Below, piece after piece: positions 1 through 6,189 of a stretch of DNA of 12,592 bases. The translations under genes were made by a program, and so were the position numbers. The notes beneath the pieces were generated by a model. That model was not told the origin of the DNA and ran no database searches. It saw only the letters and a list, made by a program, of their open reading frames with translations. The stretch comes from Caulobacter sp. B11 (GTDB lineage: Bacteria > Pseudomonadota > Alphaproteobacteria > Caulobacterales > Caulobacteraceae): the NCBI RefSeq assembly GCF_002737765.1, contig NZ_PEGG01000012.1:1-12592 (forward strand). Reading direction: 5' to 3'. Positions within the stretch are counted from its first letter, which is position 1, and each line of letters opens with the position of its first letter.

Positions 1-325
1 TCCACAACGGGTGCGGGATCATCGCGAGGCTCATGACCACGCCCAGCAGGTTGAAGGCCGGTCCGACCCAGGCCGCCCAGGTCTTGCGGGCGATCAGGAA
101 GCCGGTCGCCGCCGAACCAAAGGCCCCCGCCGCCCACCCCGCCGCCAGCAGGGCCAGGGCCGCGGTCGGCATGGCCTGAGCGAAGGCCTTCAAGGCGGCC
201 GGATCCTGCAAGTTGACGCCCGGCGGCGGCGGAAAGGCGCGGCCAAGGCCCATCTCGCAAAGACTGACGATCAACACATTGGCGATCACCGCGCCCAGCA
301 CGGCCAGAATGCCTCTGACGATCAT
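1..325 (-). CDS. Small membrane protein of unknown function, 3' end cut by window edge
   Basis: An open frame of 108 codons runs from an ATG at 325 to the window edge without a stop. A purine-rich stretch (GAGGGTGGAG) lies a few bases before the ATG. The translation begins MIVRGILAVLGAVIANVLIV, a hydrophobic segment, followed by a short Pro-rich loop (FPPPPG, about residues 31-36). A second Ala/Leu/Gly-rich hydrophobic segment covers about residues 53-78, and a third begins after an RKTW turn (about residues 80-83, WVGPAFNLLGVV). This looks like a small multi-pass inner-membrane protein with little charge. I do not recognise the family, and nothing ties it to translation. It lies beyond the rplQ terminator, so it is probably a separate transcription unit; no clear promoter is visible in the 70 bases ahead of it. 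Codon use and GC match the neighbouring genes. Confidence 0.7.
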   Translation of the reverse strand, partial: MIVRGILAVLGAVIANVLIVSLCEMGLGRAFPPPPGVNLQDPAALKAFAQAMPTAALALLAAGWAAGAFGSAATGFLIARKTWAAWVGPAFNLLGVVMSLAMIPHPLW

Positions 326-390
326 GGCGCTCCACCCTCAATGCCCCAGGAAGATTGCCGCACGGCCCGAAAGCTGTCGAATCGCGTCCT

Positions 391-429
391 GAAACGACAG
401 AAGGCCCCGGATCGCTCCGGGGCCTTCTG
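391..429 (-). terminator. Intrinsic terminator-like hairpin after rplQ
   Basis: A perfect 14-bp inverted repeat (398-411 with 416-429) closes on a four-base loop (412-415), 21 bases past the rplQ stop. Read on the minus strand it is followed by TCGTTTC, a short and imperfect U-tract. It probably ends the rpsM-rpsK-rpoA-rplQ unit, although the weak U-tract leaves the efficiency open. In the plus direction no T-run follows. Confidence 0.75.
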
Positions 430-450
430 GTTCAGCGTGAGCCGAAAATC

Positions 451-864
451 TTAGTCGTCGGCGGCGGCCGAGAAGGACGGACCCGAGTCCTTGCCCTTTT
501 CCGACACATCGCGGTCGACAAATTCGATGACGGCCAGCGGGGCGTTGTCGCCATAGCGGAAGCCGGCCTTCAGGACGCGGATGTAGCCGCCTTGACGGTC
601 CTTGTAGCGCGGGCCGATGGCGGCGAACAGCTTGCCGACCTGTTCGACGTCGCGAACGATGCTGATGGCCTGACGACGCGCGTGCAGGTCGCCGCGCTTG
701 GCCAGGGTGACCAGCTTCTCGACGAAGGGACGCAGTTCCTTGGCCTTGGGCAGGGTGGTGACGATCTGCTCGTGCTTGATCAGCGAGGCCGACATGTTGG
801 CGAACATGGCGGTGCGGTGAGCAGAGGTACGGCCCAGTTTACGGTGTGCATAACCGTGACGCAT
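451..864 (-). CDS. rplQ: 50S ribosomal protein L17
   Basis: 137 residues beginning [20 protein letters not shown], the L17 signature N-terminus that contacts 23S rRNA near the exit of the peptide tunnel. The middle ([20 protein letters not shown]) and the GGYIRVLK motif are the conserved core. The last 20 or so residues ([16 protein letters not shown] region) form the variable acidic/Ala tail common in alphaproteobacteria, making it longer than the roughly 127 residues of E. coli L17. ATG at 864 is preceded by AGGAGAG at good spacing. It is the last gene of the alpha-operon unit, 182 bases after rpoA and just ahead of a terminator hairpin. The frame is intact and the identification secure. 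Confidence 0.98.
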   Translation of the reverse strand: MRHGYAHRKLGRTSAHRTAMFANMSASLIKHEQIVTTLPKAKELRPFVEKLVTLAKRGDLHARRQAISIVRDVEQVGKLFAAIGPRYKDRQGGYIRVLKAGFRYGDNAPLAVIEFVDRDVSEKGKDSGPSFSAAADD

Positions 865-1046
865 TGAAGTCTCTCCTGGGCCGAGGCCCGCGATGGCGCG
901 ATCTAGCGCGGATTGTCACCCATCCCAGCCTGAATCCCCGCTGGGTCAGCACGAAGCGCCGGGGCCCTCCACCGCTGTTGCGGCTTCAAAGGACCCAGGA
1001 CCGACCCTTGCGAGCCGGTCCGGGAGAAAGCGCGTAGTCCTTGGTT
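865..1046. other. rpoA-rplQ spacer with weak palindromes, no gene seen
   Basis: This 182-base spacer is unusually long for a ribosomal-protein unit. It holds two 6-bp inverted repeats (924-929 with 940-945, and 998-1003 with 1016-1021) and the rplQ ribosome-binding site. I see no convincing promoter (no TTGACG-like box with a matching -10), no U-tract and no conserved small reading frame. rplQ is probably read through from rpoA. Confidence 0.5.
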
Positions 1047-2063
1047 CTAGATCTGGTCTTCGAACTTCTTGGCCAGGTCTTCGATGTTTTCCGGCGGCCA
1101 GTTGGGAACGTCCATGCCCAGGTGCAGACCCATGCCAGCCAGCACTTCCTTGATTTCGTTCAAGGACTTGCGGCCGAAGTTCGGGGTGCGGAGCATCTCG
1201 GCTTCGGTCTTCTGGATCAGGTCGCCGATATAGACGATGTTGTCGTTCTTCAGGCAGTTGGCCGAACGCACCGACAGTTCCAGTTCGTCGACCTTCTTGA
1301 GCAGAGCCGGGTTGAACGGCAGCTCGGGCTTGGCCTCGTCCGCGGTCTTGGCCTTGGGCTCTTCGAAGGTGATGAAGATCTGCAGTTGGTCTTGCAGGAT
1401 CCGGGCGGCATAGGCCACCGCGTCCACCGGCGTGACCGCGCCGTTGGTTTCGACTTCCAGGATCAGCTTGTCATAGTCCAGCGACTGGCCTTGACGGGTC
1501 GGCTCGACGCGATAGGCGACGCGCTTGACCGGCGAGTACAGGGCGTCGACGGCGATCAGGCCGATCGGCGCGTCTTCCGGACGGTTCTTGTCGGCGGGGA
1601 CATAGCCCTTGCCGGTATTGACCGTGAACTCCATGCGGACCGAACCGCCATCGTCCAGCGTGCAGAGCACGTGGTCGGGGTTCAGGATCTCGATGTCGCC
1701 CGTGGTCTCGATCTGACCCGCGGTCACCGGGCCGGGGCCGGTGGCGCGCAGCGTCATGCGCTTCGGGCCCTCGGCGTGCATGCGCACGGCCAGTTGCTTG
1801 ATGTTCAGAACGATGTCGACGACGTCTTCGCGGACGCCTTCGAGCGAGGAGAATTCGTGCACCACGCCATCAATCTGGATGGCGGTGACTGCGGCGCCCT
1901 GCAGCGACGACAGAAGAACGCGGCGCAGAGCGTTGCCGAGCGTCACACCGAAACCGCGCTCGAGAGGTTCGGCGACAATGCGAGCCTTGCGGGTCGCGTC
2001 GGCGCCAGTCTCGATCTGCGGCTTCTCAGGACGGATCAGCTCGTTCCAGTTTCTTTCGATCAC
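1047..2063 (-). CDS. rpoA: DNA-directed RNA polymerase subunit alpha
   Basis: 338 residues, the usual length for alphaproteobacterial RpoA. The N-terminal domain (about 1-235) scaffolds assembly of the beta and beta-prime subunits through the dimerisation element around [15 protein letters not shown] (residues 42-56). A charged linker rich in Lys, Glu and Pro (about 233-252) leads to the C-terminal domain (about 253-320). That domain contains [10 protein letters not shown] with Arg266, the counterpart of the E. coli DNA-binding Arg265, and [12 protein letters not shown], which contacts UP elements and activators. The start is GTG at 2063, preceded by [18 protein letters not shown] is the expected N-terminus and no better ATG exists. 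It follows rpsK directly: rpsD, which sits between them in E. coli, is absent here, as is usual for alphaproteobacteria. Confidence 0.99.
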   Translation of the reverse strand: MIERNWNELIRPEKPQIETGADATRKARIVAEPLERGFGVTLGNALRRVLLSSLQGAAVTAIQIDGVVHEFSSLEGVREDVVDIVLNIKQLAVRMHAEGPKRMTLRATGPGPVTAGQIETTGDIEILNPDHVLCTLDDGGSVRMEFTVNTGKGYVPADKNRPEDAPIGLIAVDALYSPVKRVAYRVEPTRQGQSLDYDKLILEVETNGAVTPVDAVAYAARILQDQLQIFITFEEPKAKTADEAKPELPFNPALLKKVDELELSVRSANCLKNDNIVYIGDLIQKTEAEMLRTPNFGRKSLNEIKEVLAGMGLHLGMDVPNWPPENIEDLAKKFEDQI

Positions 2064-2085
2064 GTGTCGGTCCCTTGAACGCGGC

Positions 2086-2114
2086 TCGCCGGCCGCGGTT
2101 TACGCAGCCGGCGA
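2086..2114 (-). other. Stem-loop in the rpsK-rpoA gap
   Basis: An 8-bp perfect inverted repeat (2086-2093 with 2107-2114) encloses 13 bases that can form three more pairs (2095-2097 with 2103-2105). It lies between the rpsK stop and the GTG start of rpoA, and no U-tract follows, so it is unlikely to be a terminator. It could affect mRNA processing or rpoA translation. The function is not known. Confidence 0.5.
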
Positions 2115-2138
2115 AGGGGCTTTGGTTCTAAATAAGTA

Positions 2139-2528
2139 CTAGACGCGCCGACGCTTGGGCGGACGGCAGCCGTTATGCGGAATCGGCGTCACGTCGCGGA
2201 TCGTCGTGATCGTCATGCCCGCGGCCTGAAGGGCGCGCAGAGCCGACTCACGACCGGAACCCGGGCCCGAGACGTTGACTTCGAGCGTCTTCACACCGTG
2301 CTCCGCCGCCTTCTTGCCCGCGTCTTCGGCGGCCATCTGAGCAGCGTAAGGAGTCGACTTGCGCGACCCCTTGAAGCCCATCGCGCCGGCGCTGGACCAG
2401 GAAATCGTGTTTCCCTGAGCGTCGGTGATGGTGATCATGGTGTTGTTGAACGAGGCGTTCACGTGCGCCACGCCCGAGGTGATGTTCTTGCGTTCGCGCT
2501 TTTTAACGCGACCCGGTTCCTTGGCCAT
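2139..2528 (-). CDS. rpsK: 30S ribosomal protein S11
   Basis: 129 residues, matching the family length. The protein has the basic N-terminus (KKRERKNI), the [16 protein letters not shown] strand, the central [20 protein letters not shown] motif and the C-terminal [20 protein letters not shown] tail that binds 16S rRNA on the platform. S11 works with S7 and S18 near the E-site mRNA path. ATG at 2528 lies 12 bases after the rpsM stop, so the two are almost certainly co-transcribed and translationally linked. The frame is intact. Confidence 0.99.
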   Translation of the reverse strand: MAKEPGRVKKRERKNITSGVAHVNASFNNTMITITDAQGNTISWSSAGAMGFKGSRKSTPYAAQMAAEDAGKKAAEHGVKTLEVNVSGPGSGRESALRALQAAGMTITTIRDVTPIPHNGCRPPKRRRV

Positions 2529-2540
2529 CGTCAGGCTACC

Positions 2541-2909
2541 TTATTTCTTCTTGCCGGCGATCGGCTTGGCCGGACCCTTGCGGGTGCGAGCGTTCGTGTG
2601 CGTGCGCTGACCGCGGACCGGGAGGCCCTTACGGTGACGCAGGCCGCGATAGCAGGCCAGGTCCATCAGACGCTTGATGTTCATCGAATTTTCACGACGC
2701 AGGTCGCCTTCGACGGTGAAGTCCTTGTCGATCGCTTCGCGAATCTGAAGGACTTCGGCGTCGGTCAGCTGATTGACCCGGCGGGCGTCATCGATGCCCA
2801 CCTTCGTGACGATGTCACGAGCGGACTTCTGGCCAATGCCATGAATATACTGAAGCGCGATCAAAACGCGCTTGTTCGTCGGGATGTTGACGCCTGCAAT
2901 ACGGGCCAC
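2541..2909 (-). CDS. rpsM: 30S ribosomal protein S13
   Basis: 122 residues from a GTG start at 2909 ([15 protein letters not shown], initiated as Met). The same frame stays open to a GTG at 2930, but those seven extra codons would include the ribosome-binding site AGGAG that lies ten bases ahead of 2909, and family members begin at this point, so 2909 is chosen. The helix-two-turn-helix part contains [13 protein letters not shown], and the C-terminal basic tail [15 protein letters not shown] reaches toward the P-site tRNA. S13 sits in the head of the 30S subunit, partners S19 and forms bridges to L5. It is the first gene after the promoter at 3017-3044 and the structured leader, so it opens the alpha-operon unit. 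Confidence 0.97.
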   Translation of the reverse strand: MARIAGVNIPTNKRVLIALQYIHGIGQKSARDIVTKVGIDDARRVNQLTDAEVLQIREAIDKDFTVEGDLRRENSMNIKRLMDLACYRGLRHRKGLPVRGQRTHTNARTRKGPAKPIAGKKK

Positions 2910-2938
2910 GTCTAATGTTCTCCTAGTCACGCACTAAA

Positions 2939-2998
2939 GACGCGAACGGCGCGTCCGGGCCGGTCCGAAGACCTAGTCCGGCGCGCACAGATCGCGCC
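2939..2998 (-). promoter_or_regulatory. Hairpin-rich 5' leader of the rpsM unit
   Basis: The roughly 100 bases between the predicted transcription start (near 3010) and the rpsM start hold three consecutive hairpins: 2980-2985 with 2993-2998 (6 bp, 7-base loop), 2962-2965 with 2970-2973 (4 bp closed by a C(UUCG)G tetraloop on the minus strand) and 2939-2944 with 2950-2955 (6 bp, 5-base loop). In Gammaproteobacteria the alpha operon leader is a pseudoknot bound by S4 that controls translation. rpsD is not in this unit, so if this leader is regulatory the ligand may differ. The regulatory role is inferred. Confidence 0.5.
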
Positions 2999-3016
2999 CT
3001 TTCGCGGAAGCGCCCC

Positions 3017-3044
3017 GTTATAGGGATAGTTGCGCATCCGTCAA
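3017..3044 (-). promoter_or_regulatory. Housekeeping sigma promoter for rpsM-rpsK-rpoA-rplQ
   Basis: On the minus strand TTGACG (3044-3039) is followed after 16 bases by TATAAC (3022-3017). Read against the Caulobacter sigma-73 consensus (TTGACGS, 10-14 bases, GCTANAWC), TTGACGG matches fully, the spacing is 13 and CCTATAAC matches in all but the first base. The predicted start of transcription is near 3010. The box lies just beyond the end of adk, so the alpha-operon genes can be made independently of the S10/spc transcript. Confidence 0.82.
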
Positions 3045-3048
3045 TGGA

Positions 3049-3074
3049 GGAATCCGGACAAATGAACGGATTCC
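3049..3074 (-). other. Stem-loop just after adk
   Basis: An 8-bp perfect inverted repeat (3049-3056 with 3067-3074) with a ten-base loop begins seven bases past the adk stop. It immediately precedes the -35 box of the rpsM promoter. No U-run follows on the minus strand, so it is at best a weak terminator; it may protect the adk 3' end. Confidence 0.45.
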
Positions 3075-3081
3075 AGCGAAG

Positions 3082-3651
3082 TCACGCCACGATAGAAAGT
3101 GCGGCGTCGATTGAAGCGGCGACCGTTTCCACGGAAGCCATGCCGTCGAGTTCGGTCAGCTTGCCCTGGGTCTCGTAGTAGGGCAGCAGCGGCGCGGTCT
3201 GGGCGTTATAGGCCGCCAGACGCGTCACGAACACTTCGGGATTGTCGTCAGCCCGACCCTGATCGGCGAAACGCTTGGTGATGCGTTCGATCAGGGCTGG
3301 CTCGTCTACCTTGAGTCGGAGGACGGCGTCGATTTTTTGGCCCCGACGGGCCAGCATGCGGTCCAGGGCTTCAGCCTGGGGCACGGTACGGGGAAATCCA
3401 TCGAAGATCGCCCCGCCGGCCGCTTCGGCCTCTGGCAGGCGCTCCTCGATCAGATCGATGACGATTCCATCGGTGACCAGGTCGCCGCGGTCGAGCACGG
3501 CCTTGACCCGCTGACCCAGCTCCGAGCCCGAGGCGATGGCGGCGCGCAGCATGTCGCCCGTCGAGAGCTGAACCATCCCCCGCTGCTCTACCAGGCGCTT
3601 GGCCTGGGTGCCCTTCCCCGCCGCCGGCGGACCGAACAGAATCAAGTTCAT
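3082..3651 (-). CDS. adk: Adenylate kinase, short-lid form
   Basis: 189 residues. It catalyses ATP + AMP = 2 ADP in the cytoplasm. The P-loop is GPPAAGKGT (residues 7-15), the AMP-binding region includes STGDML (30-35), and DGFPRT (84-89) is the conserved nucleotide-binding motif. The lid is short (around FADQGRADDNPEVF), with no four-Cys zinc lid, which explains the length of about 190 rather than 214-217. The lid arginines and the following VTRLAAYNAQTAPLLPYY helix are as expected. ATG at 3651 follows AAGGGG. adk comes after secY as in many bacteria, but here a strong terminator separates the two and I find no convincing promoter in the 60 bases ahead of adk, so its expression may depend on readthrough. 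The frame is intact. Confidence 0.98.
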   Translation of the reverse strand: MNLILFGPPAAGKGTQAKRLVEQRGMVQLSTGDMLRAAIASGSELGQRVKAVLDRGDLVTDGIVIDLIEERLPEAEAAGGAIFDGFPRTVPQAEALDRMLARRGQKIDAVLRLKVDEPALIERITKRFADQGRADDNPEVFVTRLAAYNAQTAPLLPYYETQGKLTELDGMASVETVAASIDAALSIVA

Positions 3652-3710
3652 GGAAGCCCCTTCGCGTTTCGGAGTCTCACGCCCCGTAGAGGCAGACCTA
3701 GAGCGGGTTC

Positions 3711-3751
3711 GAAAAAAACGGAAGCCGCTTTATGACAAAACGGCTTCCGTT
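3711..3751 (-). terminator. Intrinsic terminator after secY
   Basis: An 11-bp perfect inverted repeat (3717-3727 with 3741-3751) encloses a 13-base A/T-rich loop. On the minus strand it is followed at once by seven T residues (3718-3712). It begins 25 bases past the secY stop. This is the clearest rho-independent terminator in the window and probably ends the transcript carrying secY, before adk. Confidence 0.92.
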
Positions 3752-3776
3752 GTTCCTTGAGCATGTCGAGGCCGGC

Positions 3777-5135
3777 CTAGCGGCCGCGGCCGCCGCGCAG
3801 CTTCGACTTCTTGATCAGGCCCTCATACTGGTGGGCCAGCAGGTGCGACTGGATCTGCGCCACGGTGTCCATGGTCACGGTCACGACGATCAGGATCGAG
3901 GTGCCGCCCAGGGCGAACTGGGTCGCGCCCATGGCCCCCATCAGGACCTCCGGGATGATACAGACCGCGGTGATATAGGCCGCGCCGATCACCGTCAGAC
4001 GGGTCAGCACGTAGTCGAGATATTCGGCCGTGCGCTTGCCGGGACGGATGCCCGGCATGAAGCCGCCGTACTTGCGAAGGTTCTCCGCCGTCTCGTCGGG
4101 ATTGAACACGACCGAGGTGTAGAAGAACGAGAAGAAGATGATCAGGGCCGCATAGATCACCATGAAGGTCGGCTGACCGTGTTGCAGCGCGCCGACCGCC
4201 GTGGGCAGCCAGGACGCCCAATTGGGCAGCTGGGCCGTCGCCAGGAACTGCATGGCCGTGGTCGGCAGCAGCAGCAGGCTGGAGGCGAAGATCGGCGGGA
4301 TGACGCCGGCGGTGTTGATCTTCAGCGGGATGAACGAGCTTTCGCCGCCGACCATCCGGTTGCCCTGCTGGCGCTTGGGATAGTGAATCAGCAGGCGTCG
4401 CTGCGAGCGCTCGATGAACACGATGGCCGCGACGACCACCACGGCCAGGGCGAAGATGACGAACAGCGAGAAGCCCTGCATCGAACCGACGCGAACCATC
4501 TCGAACATGTTGGCCACGCCGCGCGGCAGGGCCGCGACGATACCGGCGAAGATGATCAGGGAAACGCCGTTGCCGACGCCGCGGCTGGTGATCTGCTCGC
4601 CCAGCCACATCAGGAACAGGGTGCCGCCCGTCAGGGCCACGACCGTCGAGGCCACGAAGAAGGCCGGGGCGACGCCGGAGACGACCAAGCCCTCCTGGCT
4701 CTGCAGGCCGACCGCGATGCTGAACGACTGCACGACCGCCAGAACGACCGCCAGGTAGCGGGTGTACTGGTTGAGGGTCTTGCGACCCGCCTCCCCGCCT
4801 TCCTTTTTCAGCTTCTCCCACGGCGGATAGACCGAGCCCATCAGCTGCACGATGATCGAGGCGCTGATGTAGGGCATCACGTTCAGCGAGAAGATCGCCA
4901 TCCGCTCGACGGCGCCGCCCGAGAACATGTTGAACATGCCCAGAATGCCCTTCGACTGTCCGGCGAAGGCCGAGGCGAAGGCTTCCGGATTGATCCCGGG
5001 GATCGGCACGTAGGTGCCGAGACGGAACACCACCAGGGCGATGATCGTGAACCAGATACGCTTATGAAGCTCGGTCGCCTTTTGGAACGACGCGATATTC
5101 ATATTGGCTGCGAGTTGTTCGGCGGCCGAGGCCAT
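3777..5135 (-). CDS. secY: Protein translocase channel subunit SecY
   Basis: 452 residues, with ten hydrophobic segments expected for the family. It is the pore of the SecYEG inner-membrane translocon, which works with SecA or the ribosome to export or insert proteins. Visible landmarks: a first transmembrane helix around residues 27-46 (FTIIALVVFRLGTYVPIPG), the plug and second helix region (SGGAVERMAIFSLNVMPYIS), the cytosolic loop PPWEKLKKEGGEAGRKTLNQ, and the conserved fifth cytosolic loop around NPDETAENLRKYGGFMPGIR and PGKRTAEYLD that engages SecA and ribosomes. The C-terminus is short and basic (KKSKLRGGRGR). ATG at 5135 is preceded by GGGGA at five bases. secY closes the spc operon, but here it is set 247 bases from rplO by a palindrome-rich spacer and ends at a strong terminator. 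Confidence 0.99.
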   Translation of the reverse strand: MASAAEQLAANMNIASFQKATELHKRIWFTIIALVVFRLGTYVPIPGINPEAFASAFAGQSKGILGMFNMFSGGAVERMAIFSLNVMPYISASIIVQLMGSVYPPWEKLKKEGGEAGRKTLNQYTRYLAVVLAVVQSFSIAVGLQSQEGLVVSGVAPAFFVASTVVALTGGTLFLMWLGEQITSRGVGNGVSLIIFAGIVAALPRGVANMFEMVRVGSMQGFSLFVIFALAVVVVAAIVFIERSQRRLLIHYPKRQQGNRMVGGESSFIPLKINTAGVIPPIFASSLLLLPTTAMQFLATAQLPNWASWLPTAVGALQHGQPTFMVIYAALIIFFSFFYTSVVFNPDETAENLRKYGGFMPGIRPGKRTAEYLDYVLTRLTVIGAAYITAVCIIPEVLMGAMGATQFALGGTSILIVVTVTMDTVAQIQSHLLAHQYEGLIKKSKLRGGRGR

Positions 5136-5219
5136 TCAATTCCCCACGACTCAAGAGCGAAACCGCCGAGCGCCGAAACCAGCGCTGGCGAAGATCCCGC
5201 CCTGAAAATTAGATCTCGG

Positions 5220-5260
5220 GCCTGCTTATCCTTTTCAAGGAAGATTTGAAAAGGGCAGGC
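5220..5260 (-). other. Bulged stem-loop upstream of secY
   Basis: A 9-bp inverted repeat, CCTTTTCAA (5230-5238) with TTGAAAAGG (5246-5254), is extended outward by six more pairs (5220-5225 with 5255-5260) past a four-base bulge (5226-5229). It is one of three separate structures in the rplO-secY spacer. On the minus strand no U-run follows, so it reads as a structured leader or processing site for secY rather than a terminator. Function is inferred only from position. Confidence 0.5.
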
Positions 5261-5283
5261 GCGAGCAGGAGCCACAAATAGGT

Positions 5284-5313
5284 GAGGCCCGCCGCGATGT
5301 CACGGCGAGCCCC
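5284..5313 (-). other. GC-rich hairpin in the rplO-secY spacer
   Basis: In the minus-strand RNA, 5313-5303 can pair with 5294-5284 over 11 positions including two G-U pairs, with an eight-base loop (5302-5295). Downstream on the minus strand comes ACCTATTTGTGG, only weakly U-rich. It may be an attenuator or a 3' stabilising structure for rplO. Confidence 0.5.
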
Positions 5314-5320
5314 TAAATTC

Positions 5321-5374
5321 TGTCATCCCGGTCGAAACAAAGTCCCGAAGGCGCACGAGGCGCCCGGGATGACA
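5321..5374. repeat. Palindromic extragenic repeat-like element between rplO and secY
   Basis: TGTCATCCCGG (5321-5331) is exactly repeated in inverted form as CCGGGATGACA (5364-5374), enclosing 32 bases. An inner palindrome GGCGC/GCGCC (5350-5354 with 5360-5364) overlaps the right arm by one base. The GTCATCCCGG...CCGGGATGAC pattern resembles dispersed extragenic palindromes of alphaproteobacterial genomes. Only one copy is in this window, so its repeated nature is inferred. Confidence 0.55.
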
Positions 5375-5382
5375 TATGTCGT

Positions 5383-5874
5383 TTAGGCCTTGGCTTCGGC
5401 TTCGACCTTGACCTTCTTGGTCACGGTCACCGAACCGCCGGCGGCTTCAACGGCCTTGATGGCCGCTTCGGTCGCCGAATAGACGGTCAGCTTCAGGGCC
5501 GACTTGATTTCGCCCTTGCCCAGCAGCTTCACGCCGTCCAGTTCGCGACGGATCACGCCGGCGGCGATCAGGTCGGCGACCGAGACGTCAGCGCCGGCCT
5601 TCAGCTTGCCGGCTTCGACGGCCTGTTCCAGGCGCCACAGGTTCACTTCGGCGAAGTCGAGGCGGAAGGGGTTGTTGAAGCCGCGCTTAGGCATACGCAT
5701 GTGCAGCGGCATCTGGCCGCCTTCGAAGCCGGCGATGGCGACGCCCGAGCGCGCCTTCTGGCCCTTGACGCCGCGACCGGCGGTCTTGCCCTTGCCCGAA
5801 CCCGGACCACGGCCAACGCGCATGCGGCCCTTGGTCGAGCCGGGAGCCGGAGCCAGTTCATTAAGCTTGGTCAT
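5383..5874 (-). CDS. rplO: 50S ribosomal protein L15
   Basis: 163 residues. The N-terminal third is the flexible Gly/Arg/Lys-rich arm typical of L15 ([20 protein letters not shown], then [20 protein letters not shown]), which threads into 23S rRNA domains II and [21 protein letters not shown] is the conserved central motif, followed by the globular domain with [23 protein letters not shown] strands and a short Lys/Glu/Ala tail. It is slightly longer than the 144 residues of E. coli. ATG at 5874 is preceded by AAGGAGAG. It stands apart from its operon neighbours: a terminator-like hairpin separates it from rpmD upstream, and three palindromes separate it from secY downstream. The frame is intact. 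Confidence 0.98.
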   Translation of the reverse strand: MTKLNELAPAPGSTKGRMRVGRGPGSGKGKTAGRGVKGQKARSGVAIAGFEGGQMPLHMRMPKRGFNNPFRLDFAEVNLWRLEQAVEAGKLKAGADVSVADLIAAGVIRRELDGVKLLGKGEIKSALKLTVYSATEAAIKAVEAAGGSVTVTKKVKVEAEAKA

Positions 5875-5900
5875 ATGTGCCTCTCCTTGGAGATCTGCGC

Positions 5901-5915
5901 CCGGCCAATGGCCGG
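5901..5915 (-). other. Short perfect hairpin ahead of rplO
   Basis: CCGGCC (5901-5906) and GGCCGG (5910-5915) flank a three-base loop, between the rpmD terminator and the rplO ribosome-binding site. It could influence rplO translation. No promoter with recognisable -35 and -10 boxes is visible between 5877 and 5943. Confidence 0.4.
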
Positions 5916-5943
5916 ACTCGGCTTGAAAACGGTAGATAGTCTC

Positions 5944-5976
5944 AAACGAAAACCACCCCGGCTTTCACCGGGGTGG
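5944..5976 (-). terminator. Intrinsic terminator-like hairpin between rpmD and rplO
   Basis: CCACCCCGG (5953-5961) and CCGGGGTGG (5968-5976) form a perfect 9-bp GC-rich stem with a six-base loop. Read on the minus strand it is followed directly by TTTTCGTTT (5952-5944). It lies 25 bases past the expected rpmD stop. By form it is a good rho-independent terminator, unexpected in the middle of the spc operon. It may be a partial terminator or attenuator that lowers rplO-secY transcription. Confidence 0.75.
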
Positions 5977-6001
5977 CGATTTCGACGTCTCGTACGCAGA
6001 C

Positions 6002-6186
6002 CTACTCGACGATTTCCAGCATGTGGGCGACCTTGCGGATCATCCACGGACCGAAGGGGTGTCTTCCAGCGTGGACACCCGGCCCAGCTTGTTGAGACCC
6101 AGGCCCGCCAGCGTAGCGCGCTGGCCGGCGTTGCGACGGATCGGGCTGCCGGTCTGGCGGACCGTGACGGTTTTTGCTTCAGCCAT
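6002..6186 (-). pseudogene. rpmD: 50S ribosomal protein L30, frameshifted by one missing base
   Basis: The frame from ATG at 6186 gives a clear L30 start ([20 protein letters not shown], then [20 protein letters not shown]) but stops at TGA (6042-6040) after VRG. The remaining residues, [13 protein letters not shown], are encoded one frame over and end at TAG (6004-6002). Restoring one base, a G on the plus strand between 6043 and 6044 (GGC ATG instead of GGATG), gives an intact protein of 61 residues, the normal length for bacterial L30. The start is three bases after the rpsE stop. L30 binds 23S and 5S rRNA on the large subunit. L30 is nearly universal in Proteobacteria, and every other residue is conserved, so a sequencing or consensus error is more likely than real loss. 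Confidence 0.88.
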
Positions 6187-6189
6187 GAC

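Noticed and set aside
1041..2078. 345-codon open frame on the plus strand opposite rpoA
   Set aside because: It mirrors rpoA almost exactly and has typical antisense composition.
2541..2930. Longer S13 starting at the upstream GTG (2930)
   Set aside because: The extra codons contain the ribosome-binding site, and the family begins at [10 protein letters not shown].
3732..5249. 505-codon open frame on the plus strand opposite secY
   Set aside because: It is the antisense shadow of secY; its Arg/Asp/His/Gln-rich composition is what high-GC codon bias gives on the opposite strand, and it has no recognisable domain.
5136..5260. A promoter for secY
   Set aside because: The best candidate -10 (TCTAATTT) matches only about five of eight consensus positions and has no -35 box at proper spacing.
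6040..6046. Programmed ribosomal frameshift in rpmD
   Set aside because: I see no slippery heptamer or downstream structure at the site, and L30 is not known to use frameshifting; a missing base is simpler.
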